Notes under the pieces: generated by a model | Told to the model about the DNA's origin: nothing | The model's database searches: none | Seen by the model: only the letters and a program-made list of their open reading frames with translations | Made by a program: the position numbers and the translations under genes | Source: Streptomyces sp. sk2.1 | GTDB taxonomy: Bacteria > Actinomycetota > Actinomycetes > Streptomycetales > Streptomycetaceae | Direction of reading: 5' to 3' | Assembly (NCBI RefSeq): GCF_008120935.1 | Contig: NZ_RDBO01000044.1 | Location: forward strand, 26,467 to 72,804 | DNA: 46,338 nt | In this document: positions 35,042-44,240 of the stretch, one piece after another | How positions within the stretch are numbered: the first letter of the stretch is position 1 | Layout: every line of letters starts with the position of its first letter

Positions 35042-35665
35042 ATGGCTAAGATCACTCAGCGGCCGGTCGGCCGACCCCGCAGCGAGGACGTCCGGGACCG
35101 GGTCATCGGCGCGGCCGACGAGTTGCTCGCCGAGGTCGGCTATCTCGGCATGACCATGGACGAGATCGCGGTACGCGCGAAGGTGTCGAAGAAGACCCTC
35201 TACCGGTGGTGGCCGCACAAGGCGGCGGTGACCGCCGAGGCGCTCGTCGCCCGTGCCGACGTACGCGCCGTTCCCGACCTCGGTGACACCCGCGCCGAAC
35301 TGCACGTCGTCTTCGACCACATCGACGAATTCACCCGCGCCCGGGACACCTTCACACGGTTGTGTCTGACCGAGGCGGCAGTCGACGAATCGGGCGTCCT
35401 CCGCTCCTTCCTCGATGTCGTGCTGCGGCGCCGGGACCAGGTCCGGGCCGTCATGCAGCGCGGGATCGCCCGCGGCGACCTCCCTGCGGACATCGACGCC
35501 GACGCGCTGCTCGACCTCTGGAACGGGTTCTTCGTCTACCGGCGGTCCTTCCGGCCCGCTCCCGTGCATGACGACACGGTGCGGCAGCTGGTTGATCTCG
35601 CCCTGGCGGGACAGGTGCCGCGCCTGCCCGCCGAAGGCCGGACCGGCGGCCGTCCGGCCGACTGA
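35042..35665 (+). CDS. TetR/AcrR-family regulator
   Basis: The 207-aa protein has an N-terminal helix-turn-helix (RDRVIGAADELLAEVGYLGM, TMDEIAVRAKVSKKTLYRWW) after a PVGRPRSEDV leader. The C-terminal domain (TRARDTFTRLCLTEAAVDES, LLDLWNGFFVYRR) is the TetR_C/AcrR type of unknown ligand. It probably represses itself and the divergent M20 amidohydrolase gene through the two GAAAC-N5-GTTTC sites in the intergenic region. The ATG at 35042 is the only good start. Confidence 0.92.
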   Translation: MAKITQRPVGRPRSEDVRDRVIGAADELLAEVGYLGMTMDEIAVRAKVSKKTLYRWWPHKAAVTAEALVARADVRAVPDLGDTRAELHVVFDHIDEFTRARDTFTRLCLTEAAVDESGVLRSFLDVVLRRRDQVRAVMQRGIARGDLPADIDADALLDLWNGFFVYRRSFRPAPVHDDTVRQLVDLALAGQVPRLPAEGRTGGRPAD

Positions 35666-35734
35666 CCGGCGTCCGATGTGAGCCGGTGCCCAAAGCTGTG
35701 CGCCGGTGCGGCCGATTCGGGGAGGCCGTCGCCC

Positions 35735-36433
35735 GTGTCAGGCCTCCTCGGCCGGATCCGGCCGGTCGACGCGGCCGCCTCGGTCGCCCCGGCCGAGGGG
35801 CTGGAGGGCATCACACCGCGCGGGATCGGCGAGCGCCTCGGCGTACGTCCGGGACTGGTGAGTCACTGCTTCCCAGTGGTGGACGAACTGGTGGCAGAGG
35901 CGGTCGGCCAGGTCGTCGGTGCCGAGCTGGACATCCTCGTACCGCCCGGTCGGGCCGGGAGCACCCCCGTCGAACGGCTCGCGCATTTCTTCGTACTCGC
36001 GACCGGAGAAGGGCACGGCGCACTCAGCCGCCTGTGGATCAACGCCCGGCACCTGAGCCGCTACCGCCCCGTCCTGCGCGACCGGGCCGGCCGCCAGGAG
36101 ACCCAGTGGCGCGAGCGGCTGGCGCAGCTGATCCAGGACGGTGTCGGCAGCGGCCGCTTCCGCACCGCCGACCCGTGCGCGAGCGCCGTTCAGATCCTCG
36201 TCGACGGCCACATCCGCCCCCTCATGGGCGCCGAGCTCGCCCACGGCCCGGACCTGTCGGGATGCGCCACCCTCAACGAGGTACGTCGGGCCCTGGCGCG
36301 GGAGACCGGAACCCTGGCCCCGGAACGTGGCTGCGCGACCCGGGCCTTGATTCGAACGTCTTCGGCGACCGGCCCGTCGTGTCCGCCGCCATCGGTCAGG
36401 CCCTCGCCGCTCTCGGAGCGCTCCAGGGCATGA
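35735..36433 (+). CDS. TetR-family regulator, C-terminus altered by a deletion
   Basis: This encodes about 232 aa. GTG at 35735 is chosen because GGGAGG lies upstream. The DNA-binding region is recognisable but worn (VDAAASVAPAEGLEGITPRG, IGERLGVRPGLVSHCFPVVD, ELVAEAVGQVV). The ligand domain follows well (RLAHFFVLATGEGHGALSRL, WINARHLSRYRPVLRDRAGR, WRERLAQLIQDGVGSGRFRT). After RRALARETG (about 36310) the frame continues into unrelated Ser/Pro/Arg-rich sequence that is really the out-of-frame end of an amidohydrolase. A deletion therefore seems to have joined the two genes. The protein may still fold, as most of the TetR body is intact. Confidence 0.6.
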   Translation: MSGLLGRIRPVDAAASVAPAEGLEGITPRGIGERLGVRPGLVSHCFPVVDELVAEAVGQVVGAELDILVPPGRAGSTPVERLAHFFVLATGEGHGALSRLWINARHLSRYRPVLRDRAGRQETQWRERLAQLIQDGVGSGRFRTADPCASAVQILVDGHIRPLMGAELAHGPDLSGCATLNEVRRALARETGTLAPERGCATRALIRTSSATGPSCPPPSVRPSPLSERSRA

Positions 36434-36618
36434 CCCCCAATCCTGCCCGCGCGGCAGGAGCGGAGCACGAGTCGGGGCGGCCGGCCATCGGCCACCGCGC
36501 GGACTTCACCGTGCTCGCGGAGAACCCGCTCGCCACACCCGCCACCGACCTGACCGGCCTTCCCGTCGTGCTCACCGTGGTCGACGGCCGCACCACCCAC
36601 CGCGACGCCGGCCTGTGA
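36318..36618 (+). pseudogene. Amidohydrolase (YtcJ-like) C-terminal remnant
   Basis: In the + frame ending at 36618 the DNA reads VVSAAIGQALAALGALQGMT, NPARAAGAEHESGRPAIGHR, ADFTVLAENPLATP and VVLTVVDGRTTHRDAGL. This is the characteristic end of amidohydrolase_3/YtcJ-type enzymes, including the final VDGR strand. The metal-binding TIM barrel is absent and no start codon serves this frame, so it is a deletion scar downstream of the TetR gene. Confidence 0.75.
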
Positions 36619-36624
36619 CGGAAT

Positions 36625-36658
36625 GTGGGGCGAGGCGTCCGGGGACGCCTCGCCCCAC
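36625..36658 (+). terminator. Strong hairpin terminator
   Basis: GTGGGGCGAGGCGTCC (36625-36640) pairs perfectly with 36643-36658: a 16-bp stem with a 2-nt loop (practically 15 bp with 4 nt), 6 bases after the amidohydrolase remnant stop. Confidence 0.85.
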
Positions 36659-36985
36659 TCCGCCCCGCCGCCCGGCGCGGCCCCGGCAAAGGCTGAACGG
36701 CGTGACGCCTCCCGCGAGAGCCGCTCAAGCGAATCCGTACTCAGGGACTCCCCGACCGCCGGATCGACCGCCGGGGCGACCGAGGGATCAACCGTCGGTC
36801 CGGGCGTCGGCCCCCTGTCCGGGAATCCGACGGAACCTCTCCGTCCTTGTAACCGGGCGTATGTCTTCGGTGCGGAGCACCGTCGGGGAGCCAGTTTTTT
36901 GTGCGGCGCCACCATTCGGAGACGGTTCGCCGCTGCCTACTGTTCCCTCACTCGGCGGCAGAGTGCCGCTCCCCCGGAGGTGACC
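36659..36985. promoter_or_regulatory. Upstream region of the peptide-uptake operon
   Basis: About 330 bp without a gene. A short hairpin, CGGTGC-GGA-GCACCG (36868-36882), is followed by a T6 run at 36895-36900. A possible -10 TACTGT lies near 36938. No convincing -35 was found. The ribosome site GGAGG is 5 bases before the ATG at 36986. Confidence 0.4.
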
Positions 36986-38596
36986 ATGGCCAGCACCGCA
37001 GGCACGGAGACCAGCAGCAGAACGGCCCGCAGGACCCGGACGGCGGCCGCGGTGGTCATGGTGCTCGGCCTCGTCGGCACTGCGGCCGCGTGCGGCGGCG
37101 ACACGTCCGCCGGTGGCGGAGACGGGTCGACGGTGGTTGTCGCCGTCGCCGGTGACCCCGGCAGCCTCAGCCCCACGACAGCGCTGGTCAATACCGCGTT
37201 GGCGATGAACTCCTTCGCGTACGACACGCTCGTGCACATCGACGCCGACGGCTCGCTGGTGCCGGGAGTGGCGGAGAAGTGGTCCGCCACGACCACCTCG
37301 GCAGAGTTCACCATCCGTTCCGGTGTCACCTGCGAGGACGGCTCGCCGCTGACCGCCGAGGACGTGGCGGCCGAGTACAACCACATCGCCGATCCGAAGA
37401 ACCAGTCGCCGATGCTCGGCCTCTCGGTCCCCGTCACCGCCGTGGCGAAGGCCGACCGAGCGACCCGGACGGTCACCGTCACCACCACGAGGCCCGCGCC
37501 GTTCATCGTGCAGATGGCCCGGCTGCTGCCGCTGCTCTGCAAGAACAGCCTGGCGAAACCGGCCGCACTGGCCAGGGCCACCAACGCAAGCGGCCCCTAC
37601 CGGCTGACCGAAGCGGTTCCGGGCGACCACTACACGTACGTCAAGCGGGACAAATACAGCTGGGGGCCCCGCGGGTCCACCGGTGCGGGCATGCCCGGCA
37701 AGGTGGTGGTCAAGGTGGTCGCCAACGAGTCGACCGCGGCCAATCTCCTGATGGCTGGTCAGATCAATGTCGCTCTCATCAACGGCGCCGACCAGGACCG
37801 GCTGGACGCGGCCAAGGTGAAGTACCGCAGCTCCACGGCGCTGTTCGGACAGTTCCTGTTCAACCAGGCCGTCGGCCGTCCGACCGCCGATCTCGCGGTG
37901 CGCAAGGCCCTGGTCTCCGTACTGGACCTGAAGCAGCTGGGGAGCGTCGCCACCGGCGGGAAGGGCAAGCCGGCCACCGGCATCGGCGAGAACACCCCCA
38001 CCCCCTGCACCGGCGACACGGTGACGGGCAATCTCCCCGCCCACGACACGGCGCAGGCCGCCGCCGCACTCACCGCGGCCGGCTGGAAGAAGAGCGGCGG
38101 TACCTGGACCAAGGACGGCAAGCCGCTCGCCGTCGGGCTCAGCCACGCGACCAACCAGGGGCCCCAGGTCGGCTCGGCGGTCGAACTGGCCGTCCAGCAG
38201 TGGACGTCCTTCGGTGTGAAGGCGACGGCGAAGCCCACCGGATCCGGCAGCATCATCAGCACGCTCGGCGGCGGCGACTGGGACATCGCCTGGGCGCCCA
38301 TCGGAGTCACACTTCCCGACCAGCTCACCCAGTTCTACGACGGTCCGCCGCCGCCGAAGGGCAACAACTTCGGCTCCGTGGTCAACCCCGACTACCACCG
38401 GCTCATCGCCCGGGCCGCCGCCAAGCCCGGCGACTCCGGCTGTCCCCTGTGGGAAGCGGCCGACGCCGCCCTGGTCAAGCATGTCGACATCGTGCCGATC
38501 GTCAGCAAGGCGAACCGGTACTACGGAAAGGGCGTCACCTTCGAGGTGGACGGCAGCGGCATCGTGCCGAGCACCCTGCGCCGGAGCGTCGGCTGA
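36986..38596 (+). CDS. Peptide ABC transporter substrate-binding lipoprotein (SBP_bac_5)
   Basis: The 536-aa protein has a signal peptide: basic RRTRT, hydrophobic AAAVVMVLGLVG, then lipobox AAAC with Cys36. The mature family-5 binding protein follows: SFAYDTLVHIDADGSLVPGV and EDVAAEYNHIADPKN near the N-terminal lobe, NASGPYRLTEAVPGDHYTYV and QFLFNQAVGRPTADLAVRKA in the body. It captures oligopeptides (or a related solute) outside the membrane and presents them to the permeases encoded next. GGAGGTGACC gives a near-perfect ribosome site. The stop overlaps the next start (TGATG). Confidence 0.95.
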   Translation: MASTAGTETSSRTARRTRTAAAVVMVLGLVGTAAACGGDTSAGGGDGSTVVVAVAGDPGSLSPTTALVNTALAMNSFAYDTLVHIDADGSLVPGVAEKWSATTTSAEFTIRSGVTCEDGSPLTAEDVAAEYNHIADPKNQSPMLGLSVPVTAVAKADRATRTVTVTTTRPAPFIVQMARLLPLLCKNSLAKPAALARATNASGPYRLTEAVPGDHYTYVKRDKYSWGPRGSTGAGMPGKVVVKVVANESTAANLLMAGQINVALINGADQDRLDAAKVKYRSSTALFGQFLFNQAVGRPTADLAVRKALVSVLDLKQLGSVATGGKGKPATGIGENTPTPCTGDTVTGNLPAHDTAQAAAALTAAGWKKSGGTWTKDGKPLAVGLSHATNQGPQVGSAVELAVQQWTSFGVKATAKPTGSGSIISTLGGGDWDIAWAPIGVTLPDQLTQFYDGPPPPKGNNFGSVVNPDYHRLIARAAAKPGDSGCPLWEAADAALVKHVDIVPIVSKANRYYGKGVTFEVDGSGIVPSTLRRSVG

Positions 38597-39582
38597 TGGC
38601 GACGATCACCCCGGACGTCCTGGGGGCGAGCGTCCGCAGCCCCTGGGCCGGATTCCTCCTGCGCCGCACCTGGCGACTGCTGGTCTCGCTCGCGGCTCTG
38701 GTCACGGCCGCGTTCGCGATGATCCACCTGATTCCGGGCGACCCGGTCCGGGCCGCTCTCGGTACCACGGCCGACCCGGCCCTGGTCGCGGCCCGCAGGG
38801 AGTCGCTGGGCCTGGACCAGTCGCTGCTGAAGCAGTACGCGGACTTCGTCGGAAATCTCCTCCAGGGCAGGCTCGGGGAGTCGATCGGCGCGCAGATGCC
38901 GGTCTCCGACATCATCTCCGGCCGGCTGCCGGCCACCCTGCAGATCGCCGTTCCGGCGTTCGCGCTGATCCTGCTGATCGCTGTACCCGTCGGCATGACG
39001 GCCGCGGTGCTGACCAAGGACGGCCGCAGGCGGCGCGGTGAACTCGCCTTCACCGGGGTCACCGGATTTCTGGGCGCGGTGCCCGAATTCCTGCTGGCGG
39101 TGGGCCTGATCGCGGCGTTCGCGGTGGCCTGGCCGCTCTTCCCGGTCGCCTCGCGGGGCGGTGTGGACTCCTACGTACTACCGGTGCTGGCCCTGACCGT
39201 CGTACCGGCGGCCTCCCTGTCGCGCATCGTCCGGGTGGAGGCGCTGCGGGTGCTCGGCGAGGACTACATGCGGACCGCGCGGGCGAAGCGGCTTCCGGCC
39301 CGGCTGCGCTATCTGCGGCACGCGCTGCCCAATCTGCTGACCTCCTCGCTCACCTTGGGCGGCCTGCTCTTCAGCTCGCTGCTCGCCGGCACCGTGCTGG
39401 TCGAGAACGTCTTCGCCTGGCCGGGCCTCGGCACCACGATCGTCCAGGCGATCACCGAGAAGGACTATCCGCTGGTCCAGGGCGTGGTGCTGGTCTACGG
39501 GGCGGCCGCGCTGCTGATCACCTTCGTCGTCGACGTGGCCGTGGCCGTCGCCGACCCCCAGTCCACCGTCCGCGGGAGTTGA
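38596..39582 (+). CDS. Peptide ABC transporter permease (DppB/OppB type)
   Basis: The 328-aa protein has the DppB N-terminus (LVSLAALVTAAFAMIHLIPG, DPVRAALG), a first helix, a periplasmic loop, then five more helices. The EAA-loop region reads YMRTARAKRLPARLRYLRHA, followed by LPNLLTSSLTLGGLLFSSLL and the family tail VENVFAWPGLGTTIVQAI. It overlaps the binding-protein gene and is followed 2 bp later by the fusion gene; it pairs with that gene's permease half. Confidence 0.95.
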   Translation: MATITPDVLGASVRSPWAGFLLRRTWRLLVSLAALVTAAFAMIHLIPGDPVRAALGTTADPALVAARRESLGLDQSLLKQYADFVGNLLQGRLGESIGAQMPVSDIISGRLPATLQIAVPAFALILLIAVPVGMTAAVLTKDGRRRRGELAFTGVTGFLGAVPEFLLAVGLIAAFAVAWPLFPVASRGGVDSYVLPVLALTVVPAASLSRIVRVEALRVLGEDYMRTARAKRLPARLRYLRHALPNLLTSSLTLGGLLFSSLLAGTVLVENVFAWPGLGTTIVQAITEKDYPLVQGVVLVYGAAALLITFVVDVAVAVADPQSTVRGS

Positions 39583-39584
39583 CG

Positions 39585-41501
39585 ATGCCTCATCACGACC
39601 ATGACAGCTCGCTGCGGCACCGGCTCGGGCGTACCCTCCGGACACCGATCGGCGTCACCGCGCTCACCGCCTGCCTGCTGGTCGCGCTGGTCGCCGTCCT
39701 CGGTCCCGTGCTGCTCGGCGACCGGGCGGCTCAGGTCGACACGGACGCGATCAACCAGGGCAGCAGCGCCGCCCACTGGCTGGGCACGGACCAGCTCGGC
39801 CGGGACATCGCCGCCCGTGTCGTGGTGGCGACCCGGCTGACCCTGGGGCTCACCCTGCTGGCCGCCGTGATCGGCGTCGGTGGCGGGCTGCTGCTGGGTG
39901 TCGCCCCGGCGGTCGTGGGCCGGCGCCTCGGACGGCTGATCACCGCGACCGTGGGCGTGCTGGTGGCCTTTCCGGGGCTGCTGTTCCTGCTCTTCCTCGC
40001 CACGGTCTTCGGGGTGGGCAGCACCGGCGCGGTGTTCGCGGTGGGGCTGGCCATGGTCCCGCCCATGGCACGGCTGGTACAGAACCTGACGGCGTCGGTC
40101 GCGGGTTCCGACTACGTCGCAGCCGCCCGGATCCTCGGCGTGGGCCGGTTCAGGATGGTGGTACGTCATCTGCTGCCCAACATCGCCGAACCGTCGGTGC
40201 TGTTCGCCACCCAGGCGACCGGCGGCATCCTGGTCGCATTCTCCGGCCTCTCCTTCCTCGGGCTGGGCGTACAGCCGCCGCAGTACGACTGGGGGCGGCT
40301 GCTCAACGAACAGCTGAACCGCATCTTCGTGAATCCGGCGGCCGCCCTGGCGCCCGGCGCGGCCGTCATCTTGACGGGGCTGATGTTCGGGCTGGTCGGC
40401 GAGGCGCTCGCACAGGCCGGTGGCCGACGGGCGCCACAGGCACCGGAGACGGCACCGCAGGAGCAGCCGGGGACACCGGACGAACCGGCCGCCGAGCACA
40501 ACGGCGGTGCTCTGGTCCGGGCGCGCGACCTGCGGGTGACGTTCCCCGGCGGACGGCAGGCGGTACGCGGGATCTCGCTGGACATCGCCGAGGGCGAGGC
40601 CGTCGGCCTGGTCGGCGAATCCGGATCCGGCAAGAGCCTGAGCGCGCTGGCGCTCGCGGACCTGGTGCCGCACCCGGGCCGGGTCTCGGCCGGAGCCCTC
40701 GGCTTCGACGGGCACGACCTGCGGGCGGACCCGCGGCTCGGCACCGAACTCGCCATGGTCTTCCAGGACCCGATGGCCTCGCTGAACCCCGCCCTGCGGG
40801 TGGGCCGGCAACTCGCCGAGGTGGCCGAGGTGCACCTGGGAGCGAGCCGCGCCCAGGCCACGGCGCGTGCCGTCGACCGGCTCGGCGCCGTCCGTATCGC
40901 CACCCCCGGACGCCGTGCCCGGCAGCGGCCGCACGAGTACTCGGGCGGGATGCGGCAGCGCGCCGTCATCGCGATGGGACTGATGGGGAAGCCGAAACTG
41001 ATCATCGCCGACGAGCCCACCACGGCGCTCGACGTGGCGGTCCAGCAACAGGTGCTCGACCTGCTCGCCGAGGTGCGCGAGGAAACCGGCACCGCGCTGC
41101 TGCTGATCTCCCACGACCTCGCCGTCGTCGCCCAGGTCTGCGAACGGGTCCTGGTGATGTACGCGGGCCTGGTCGTCGAGAACCTCCCGGTCACCGAACT
41201 CCTCGGCGGCGCCGCCCACCCGTACACCCGGGCACTGGTCGGGGCGGTCCCGACCATGACCACGGACCGCGGCACGGAGCTGGCCACCATTCCCGGCCGA
41301 CCGCCGGAGCCGGGGGAGACCGGCACGGGGTGCCCGTTCGCGGCGCGCTGCGAACGGGCCCGGGAACGCTGCCACGAAGACACCCCCGAACTGACGGACC
41401 TCGGGCCGGGACGGCAGGTCGCCTGCTGGTACCCGGTCGGTACGGCAGCGGCGGGCCGACCCGTCGCGTCCACGGCACACACGGCGAGGGCCACCTCATG
41501 A
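39585..41501 (+). CDS. Fused peptide ABC permease (DppC type) and ATPase (DppD type)
   Basis: This encodes 638 aa. Residues 1 to about 285 are a DppC-like permease (LGTDQLGRDIAARVVVATRL; EAA loop YVAAARILGVGRFRMVVRHL; GLSFLGLGVQPPQYDWGRLL). A roughly 40-residue linker rich in P, E and A follows. Residues about 305-630 are a DppD-like ATPase: Walker A GESGSGKS (344-351), VFQDPMASLNPALRVG, signature YSGGMRQRAVIA, Walker B KLIIADEPTTALD and the OppD tail CPFAARCERARERC. These are usually separate proteins. ATG at 39585 is preferred (GGGAG upstream) over TTG at 39579. Confidence 0.95.
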   Translation: MPHHDHDSSLRHRLGRTLRTPIGVTALTACLLVALVAVLGPVLLGDRAAQVDTDAINQGSSAAHWLGTDQLGRDIAARVVVATRLTLGLTLLAAVIGVGGGLLLGVAPAVVGRRLGRLITATVGVLVAFPGLLFLLFLATVFGVGSTGAVFAVGLAMVPPMARLVQNLTASVAGSDYVAAARILGVGRFRMVVRHLLPNIAEPSVLFATQATGGILVAFSGLSFLGLGVQPPQYDWGRLLNEQLNRIFVNPAAALAPGAAVILTGLMFGLVGEALAQAGGRRAPQAPETAPQEQPGTPDEPAAEHNGGALVRARDLRVTFPGGRQAVRGISLDIAEGEAVGLVGESGSGKSLSALALADLVPHPGRVSAGALGFDGHDLRADPRLGTELAMVFQDPMASLNPALRVGRQLAEVAEVHLGASRAQATARAVDRLGAVRIATPGRRARQRPHEYSGGMRQRAVIAMGLMGKPKLIIADEPTTALDVAVQQQVLDLLAEVREETGTALLLISHDLAVVAQVCERVLVMYAGLVVENLPVTELLGGAAHPYTRALVGAVPTMTTDRGTELATIPGRPPEPGETGTGCPFAARCERARERCHEDTPELTDLGPGRQVACWYPVGTAAAGRPVASTAHTARATS

Positions 41502-42304
41502 GCTCACTCGAACTGCGCGGGATCACGGTCCGCTACGGCCGTTTCACCGCCGTGGACAACGTCGACCTGCTGGTACCGGAAGGCACAGTCACCGGACTGG
41601 TCGGCGGGTCGGGGTCCGGGAAATCGACCCTGGGCAAGGCCGTCGTCGGCCTGGCGCCGAAACAGTCCGGGCAGGTACTGATCGACGGGAGCGAGGCTCC
41701 CCGCCGGCGCGGGCGAAGCCCCGTACAGCTGGTGTTCCAGAACCCGTACGCCTCGCTCGACCCCCGCATGACCGTCGGCGCCTCCGTGGCCGAGGCACTG
41801 TCCGGCGGAAGCGGAAGCGGAAACGGAAACGGGAGCGGGGCGCGGAGCGGACGGCGGGCCCCGGCCCGTGAACGCCGTGCCGCACGCGACGCCGAGGTGG
41901 CGCGCTACCTGGAGCTCGTCGGCATGGACCCCGCACGGGCCGCCCTCACCCCGGACGCCCTCTCCGGCGGCCAGCGCCAACGGGTCGCCCTGGCCAGGGC
42001 CCTGGCCGCCCGGCCCGCCGTGCTGATCGCGGACGAGATCACCTCGGCCCTCGACGTGTCGGTACAGGGCGCGGTGCTCAACCTGCTCCGCCGGCTCCAG
42101 CGCGAACTGGGCTTCGCGATGCTCTTCATCTCCCACAACCTCGCGGTCGTCCGCCACCTCTGCGACCAGGTCGCCGTCCTGGACGGCGGACACCTGGTCG
42201 AATGCGGCCCCACCGACCGGGTGCTGGACCACCCGGAGCACCCGACGACCCGCAACCTCATCTCCTGCGTACCCGACCTTGCCCTCGCCGAGGAGGCGTC
42301 ATGA
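41498..42304 (+). CDS. Peptide ABC transporter ATPase (DppF/OppF type)
   Basis: The 268-aa protein has Walker A GGSGSGKST, VFQNPYASLDPRMTVG (Q loop), signature LSGGQRQRVALARALA, Walker B AVLIADEITSALD and ISHNLAVVRHLCDQ. Between the Q loop and the signature lies a glycine/serine/asparagine insert (GGSGSGNGNGSGARSG), encoded by near-tandem hexamers at 41804-41839. Start and stop overlap neighbouring genes (ATGA at both ends). The short C-terminus lacks the oligopeptide-binding Cys motif present in the DppD half of the preceding gene. Confidence 0.95.
   Translation: MSSLELRGITVRYGRFTAVDNVDLLVPEGTVTGLVGGSGSGKSTLGKAVVGLAPKQSGQVLIDGSEAPRRRGRSPVQLVFQNPYASLDPRMTVGASVAEALSGGSGSGNGNGSGARSGRRAPARERRAARDAEVARYLELVGMDPARAALTPDALSGGQRQRVALARALAARPAVLIADEITSALDVSVQGAVLNLLRRLQRELGFAMLFISHNLAVVRHLCDQVAVLDGGHLVECGPTDRVLDHPEHPTTRNLISCVPDLALAEEAS
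41804..41839 (+). repeat. Hexanucleotide near-tandem repeat encoding a G/S/N linker
   Basis: GGAAGC twice, GGAAAC twice and a degenerate GGGAGC unit in frame within the ATPase gene. Changes in unit number would add or remove two residues without frameshift. Confidence 0.8.
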
Positions 42305-44217
42305 CCCGACCGCTGACAATCGAAGACCTGTACCGGTTCGAGATCCCCGGCGACCCCGCGCTGTCGCCCGACGGCGAACGCGTCGCCTACACCCTGACCA
42401 CGCAGGACGCCGGGAACGACCGGGTGCTCCGCTCCATCTGGGAGGTACGCGCCGGAGGCGGCCCGGCCCGGCGCCTCACCCACGGCCCGGCGGACACCGC
42501 GCCGCGCTGGTCCCCGGACGGGGCGCGACTGGCCTTCCTGCGCGCCGGCCGACTCCATCTGCTGTCCGCCGAGGGCGGAGAGGCCGTACCGCTCATCGCC
42601 CCCGAACGGTGCCCTGCCGGGGCGGGCGCACCGGTCTGGAGCCCGGACGGGACGTGCATCGCTTTCGCCGCCCCCGAGAGCCGGCGCGCGGACAGCGCAC
42701 CCGTCGTCATCGACGCCCTCGGCTGGAAGGCGGACGGGGCGGGCCTGATCGGCTCGGTCCGCACGCAGCTGTTCGTGGTGGACGTGGAAACGGGCGAGGT
42801 CGTACAGCTCACGCACGACGACCGGCACGTCGGCTCGCCGAGCTGGTCGCCCGACGGCACCCGGCTCGCCTACCCTGCGCAGACCGGCCCGGACTCGGCG
42901 GTGCTCGGCCCCTCGGCCGCCCACGTCGTGGAGGTCAGGACGGACGCGCCCGAACCCCGCCGGATCGGCTCCGCCGACGGTCTCGCCGGCCCGGTGAACT
43001 GGTACCCCGACGGATCCGCGCTGCTCGTCGTCGGCCGCACCACGTTCGGCGTCGGCCACTCCGAGCTGCTGCGCCAGCCGCTGGACGGCTCCGCCCCGGT
43101 CCCGGTCAGCGCAGCCCTGGACCGCAACATCCTGCCCGGCGGGCCCGGCTACCCGGGCGCGCTGCCGCAGTTCCACGGCGACGACATCGTGTTCTGCGCC
43201 CGCGACCGGGGGGCCACCCGCCTCTACCGGGTGGGCGCGGCCGGGATCAGTGCCTCCCCACTGCCCGCCGGCACCGGCGTCAGCGGCTGCTCGGTCGCCG
43301 CGAAGGCCGGACGGGCGGCGGTCGTGGTCTCCGACACGGCACGCTTCGCCGAGGTCGTGCTGCTCGACCTCGACGACTGGACGTCCGGGCAGCAGCCCGC
43401 GCGGCTCACCGACCACATGGCGCGGTCACTTCCGGAGATCGCCCTCCACCCGGTCGCCGAACGTGAGTTCGAGATCGCGGACGGCACCGTCGTGCACGGC
43501 ATGATCACCCGGGCCGCGGACACTCCCCCGGGCGGTCCGCTGCTGGTGGACGTGCACGGCGGCCCGCACAATGCCTGGGCCCCGCACTCCGACCCGGTCC
43601 ACCTCTATCACCAGGAACTGGCCACACAAGGCTGGACGATCCTGACGCTGAACGTCCGCGCCAGCGACGGCTACGGCGAGGCGTTCTACACCGGTGCGGT
43701 GGGCGCCTGGGGCGAGACGGACGAACAGGACGTCCTGCAACCGGTCGCCGCCCTCGTTGCCGAGGGGCTCGTCGACCCCGGCCGGATCGCGCTCACGGGC
43801 TACAGCTACGGCGGCTACCTGACCTGCTGGCTCTCCGCCCGCACCGACCTGTTCGCCGCCGTCGTCCCGGGCGGCGTCCTGGTCGACCTGAAGAGCATGG
43901 CCGGCACCTCCGAAGAAGGACACCTGATCGCCGAGCACGAGATCGGCGACCCGGCCCGGCTGGCGGAACTCTCCCCGCTCAGCCACGCCGACGCGGTATG
44001 CGCGCCCACCCTGATCCTGCACGGCAGCGCGGACGACACCTGCCCGGTCGGCCAGGCCGAACAGTGGTTCCACGCCCTGCGCACCAGGGACGTACCGGCC
44101 CGGCTGGTCGTCTACCCCGGCAGCTCGCACCTCTTCCTCCTCGACGGCCGGCCATCGCACCGGGAGGACTACTCCCGCAGGCTGATCGAATGGGTCACCA
44201 CGCACACCAACCGCTGA
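42301..44217 (+). CDS. S9-family prolyl-oligopeptidase-like serine peptidase
   Basis: The 638-aa protein has no signal peptide, so it is cytoplasmic. The N-terminal part (about 1-390) is a beta-propeller with repeated WSPDG motifs (RWSPDGARLAF, VWSPDGTCIAF, SWSPDGTRLAY, NWYPDGS). The C-terminal alpha/beta-hydrolase has the nucleophile elbow GYSYGGY (Ser502), Asp578 in HGSADDT and His610 in GSSHLF. It resembles acylaminoacyl-peptidase/dipeptidyl-peptidase (S9C). Its start overlaps the ATPase stop (ATGA), which ties it to uptake: imported peptides are probably its substrates. Confidence 0.95.
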   Translation: MTRPLTIEDLYRFEIPGDPALSPDGERVAYTLTTQDAGNDRVLRSIWEVRAGGGPARRLTHGPADTAPRWSPDGARLAFLRAGRLHLLSAEGGEAVPLIAPERCPAGAGAPVWSPDGTCIAFAAPESRRADSAPVVIDALGWKADGAGLIGSVRTQLFVVDVETGEVVQLTHDDRHVGSPSWSPDGTRLAYPAQTGPDSAVLGPSAAHVVEVRTDAPEPRRIGSADGLAGPVNWYPDGSALLVVGRTTFGVGHSELLRQPLDGSAPVPVSAALDRNILPGGPGYPGALPQFHGDDIVFCARDRGATRLYRVGAAGISASPLPAGTGVSGCSVAAKAGRAAVVVSDTARFAEVVLLDLDDWTSGQQPARLTDHMARSLPEIALHPVAEREFEIADGTVVHGMITRAADTPPGGPLLVDVHGGPHNAWAPHSDPVHLYHQELATQGWTILTLNVRASDGYGEAFYTGAVGAWGETDEQDVLQPVAALVAEGLVDPGRIALTGYSYGGYLTCWLSARTDLFAAVVPGGVLVDLKSMAGTSEEGHLIAEHEIGDPARLAELSPLSHADAVCAPTLILHGSADDTCPVGQAEQWFHALRTRDVPARLVVYPGSSHLFLLDGRPSHREDYSRRLIEWVTTHTNR

Positions 44218-44240
44218 ACGAAACGGAATCGGAGCACAAC

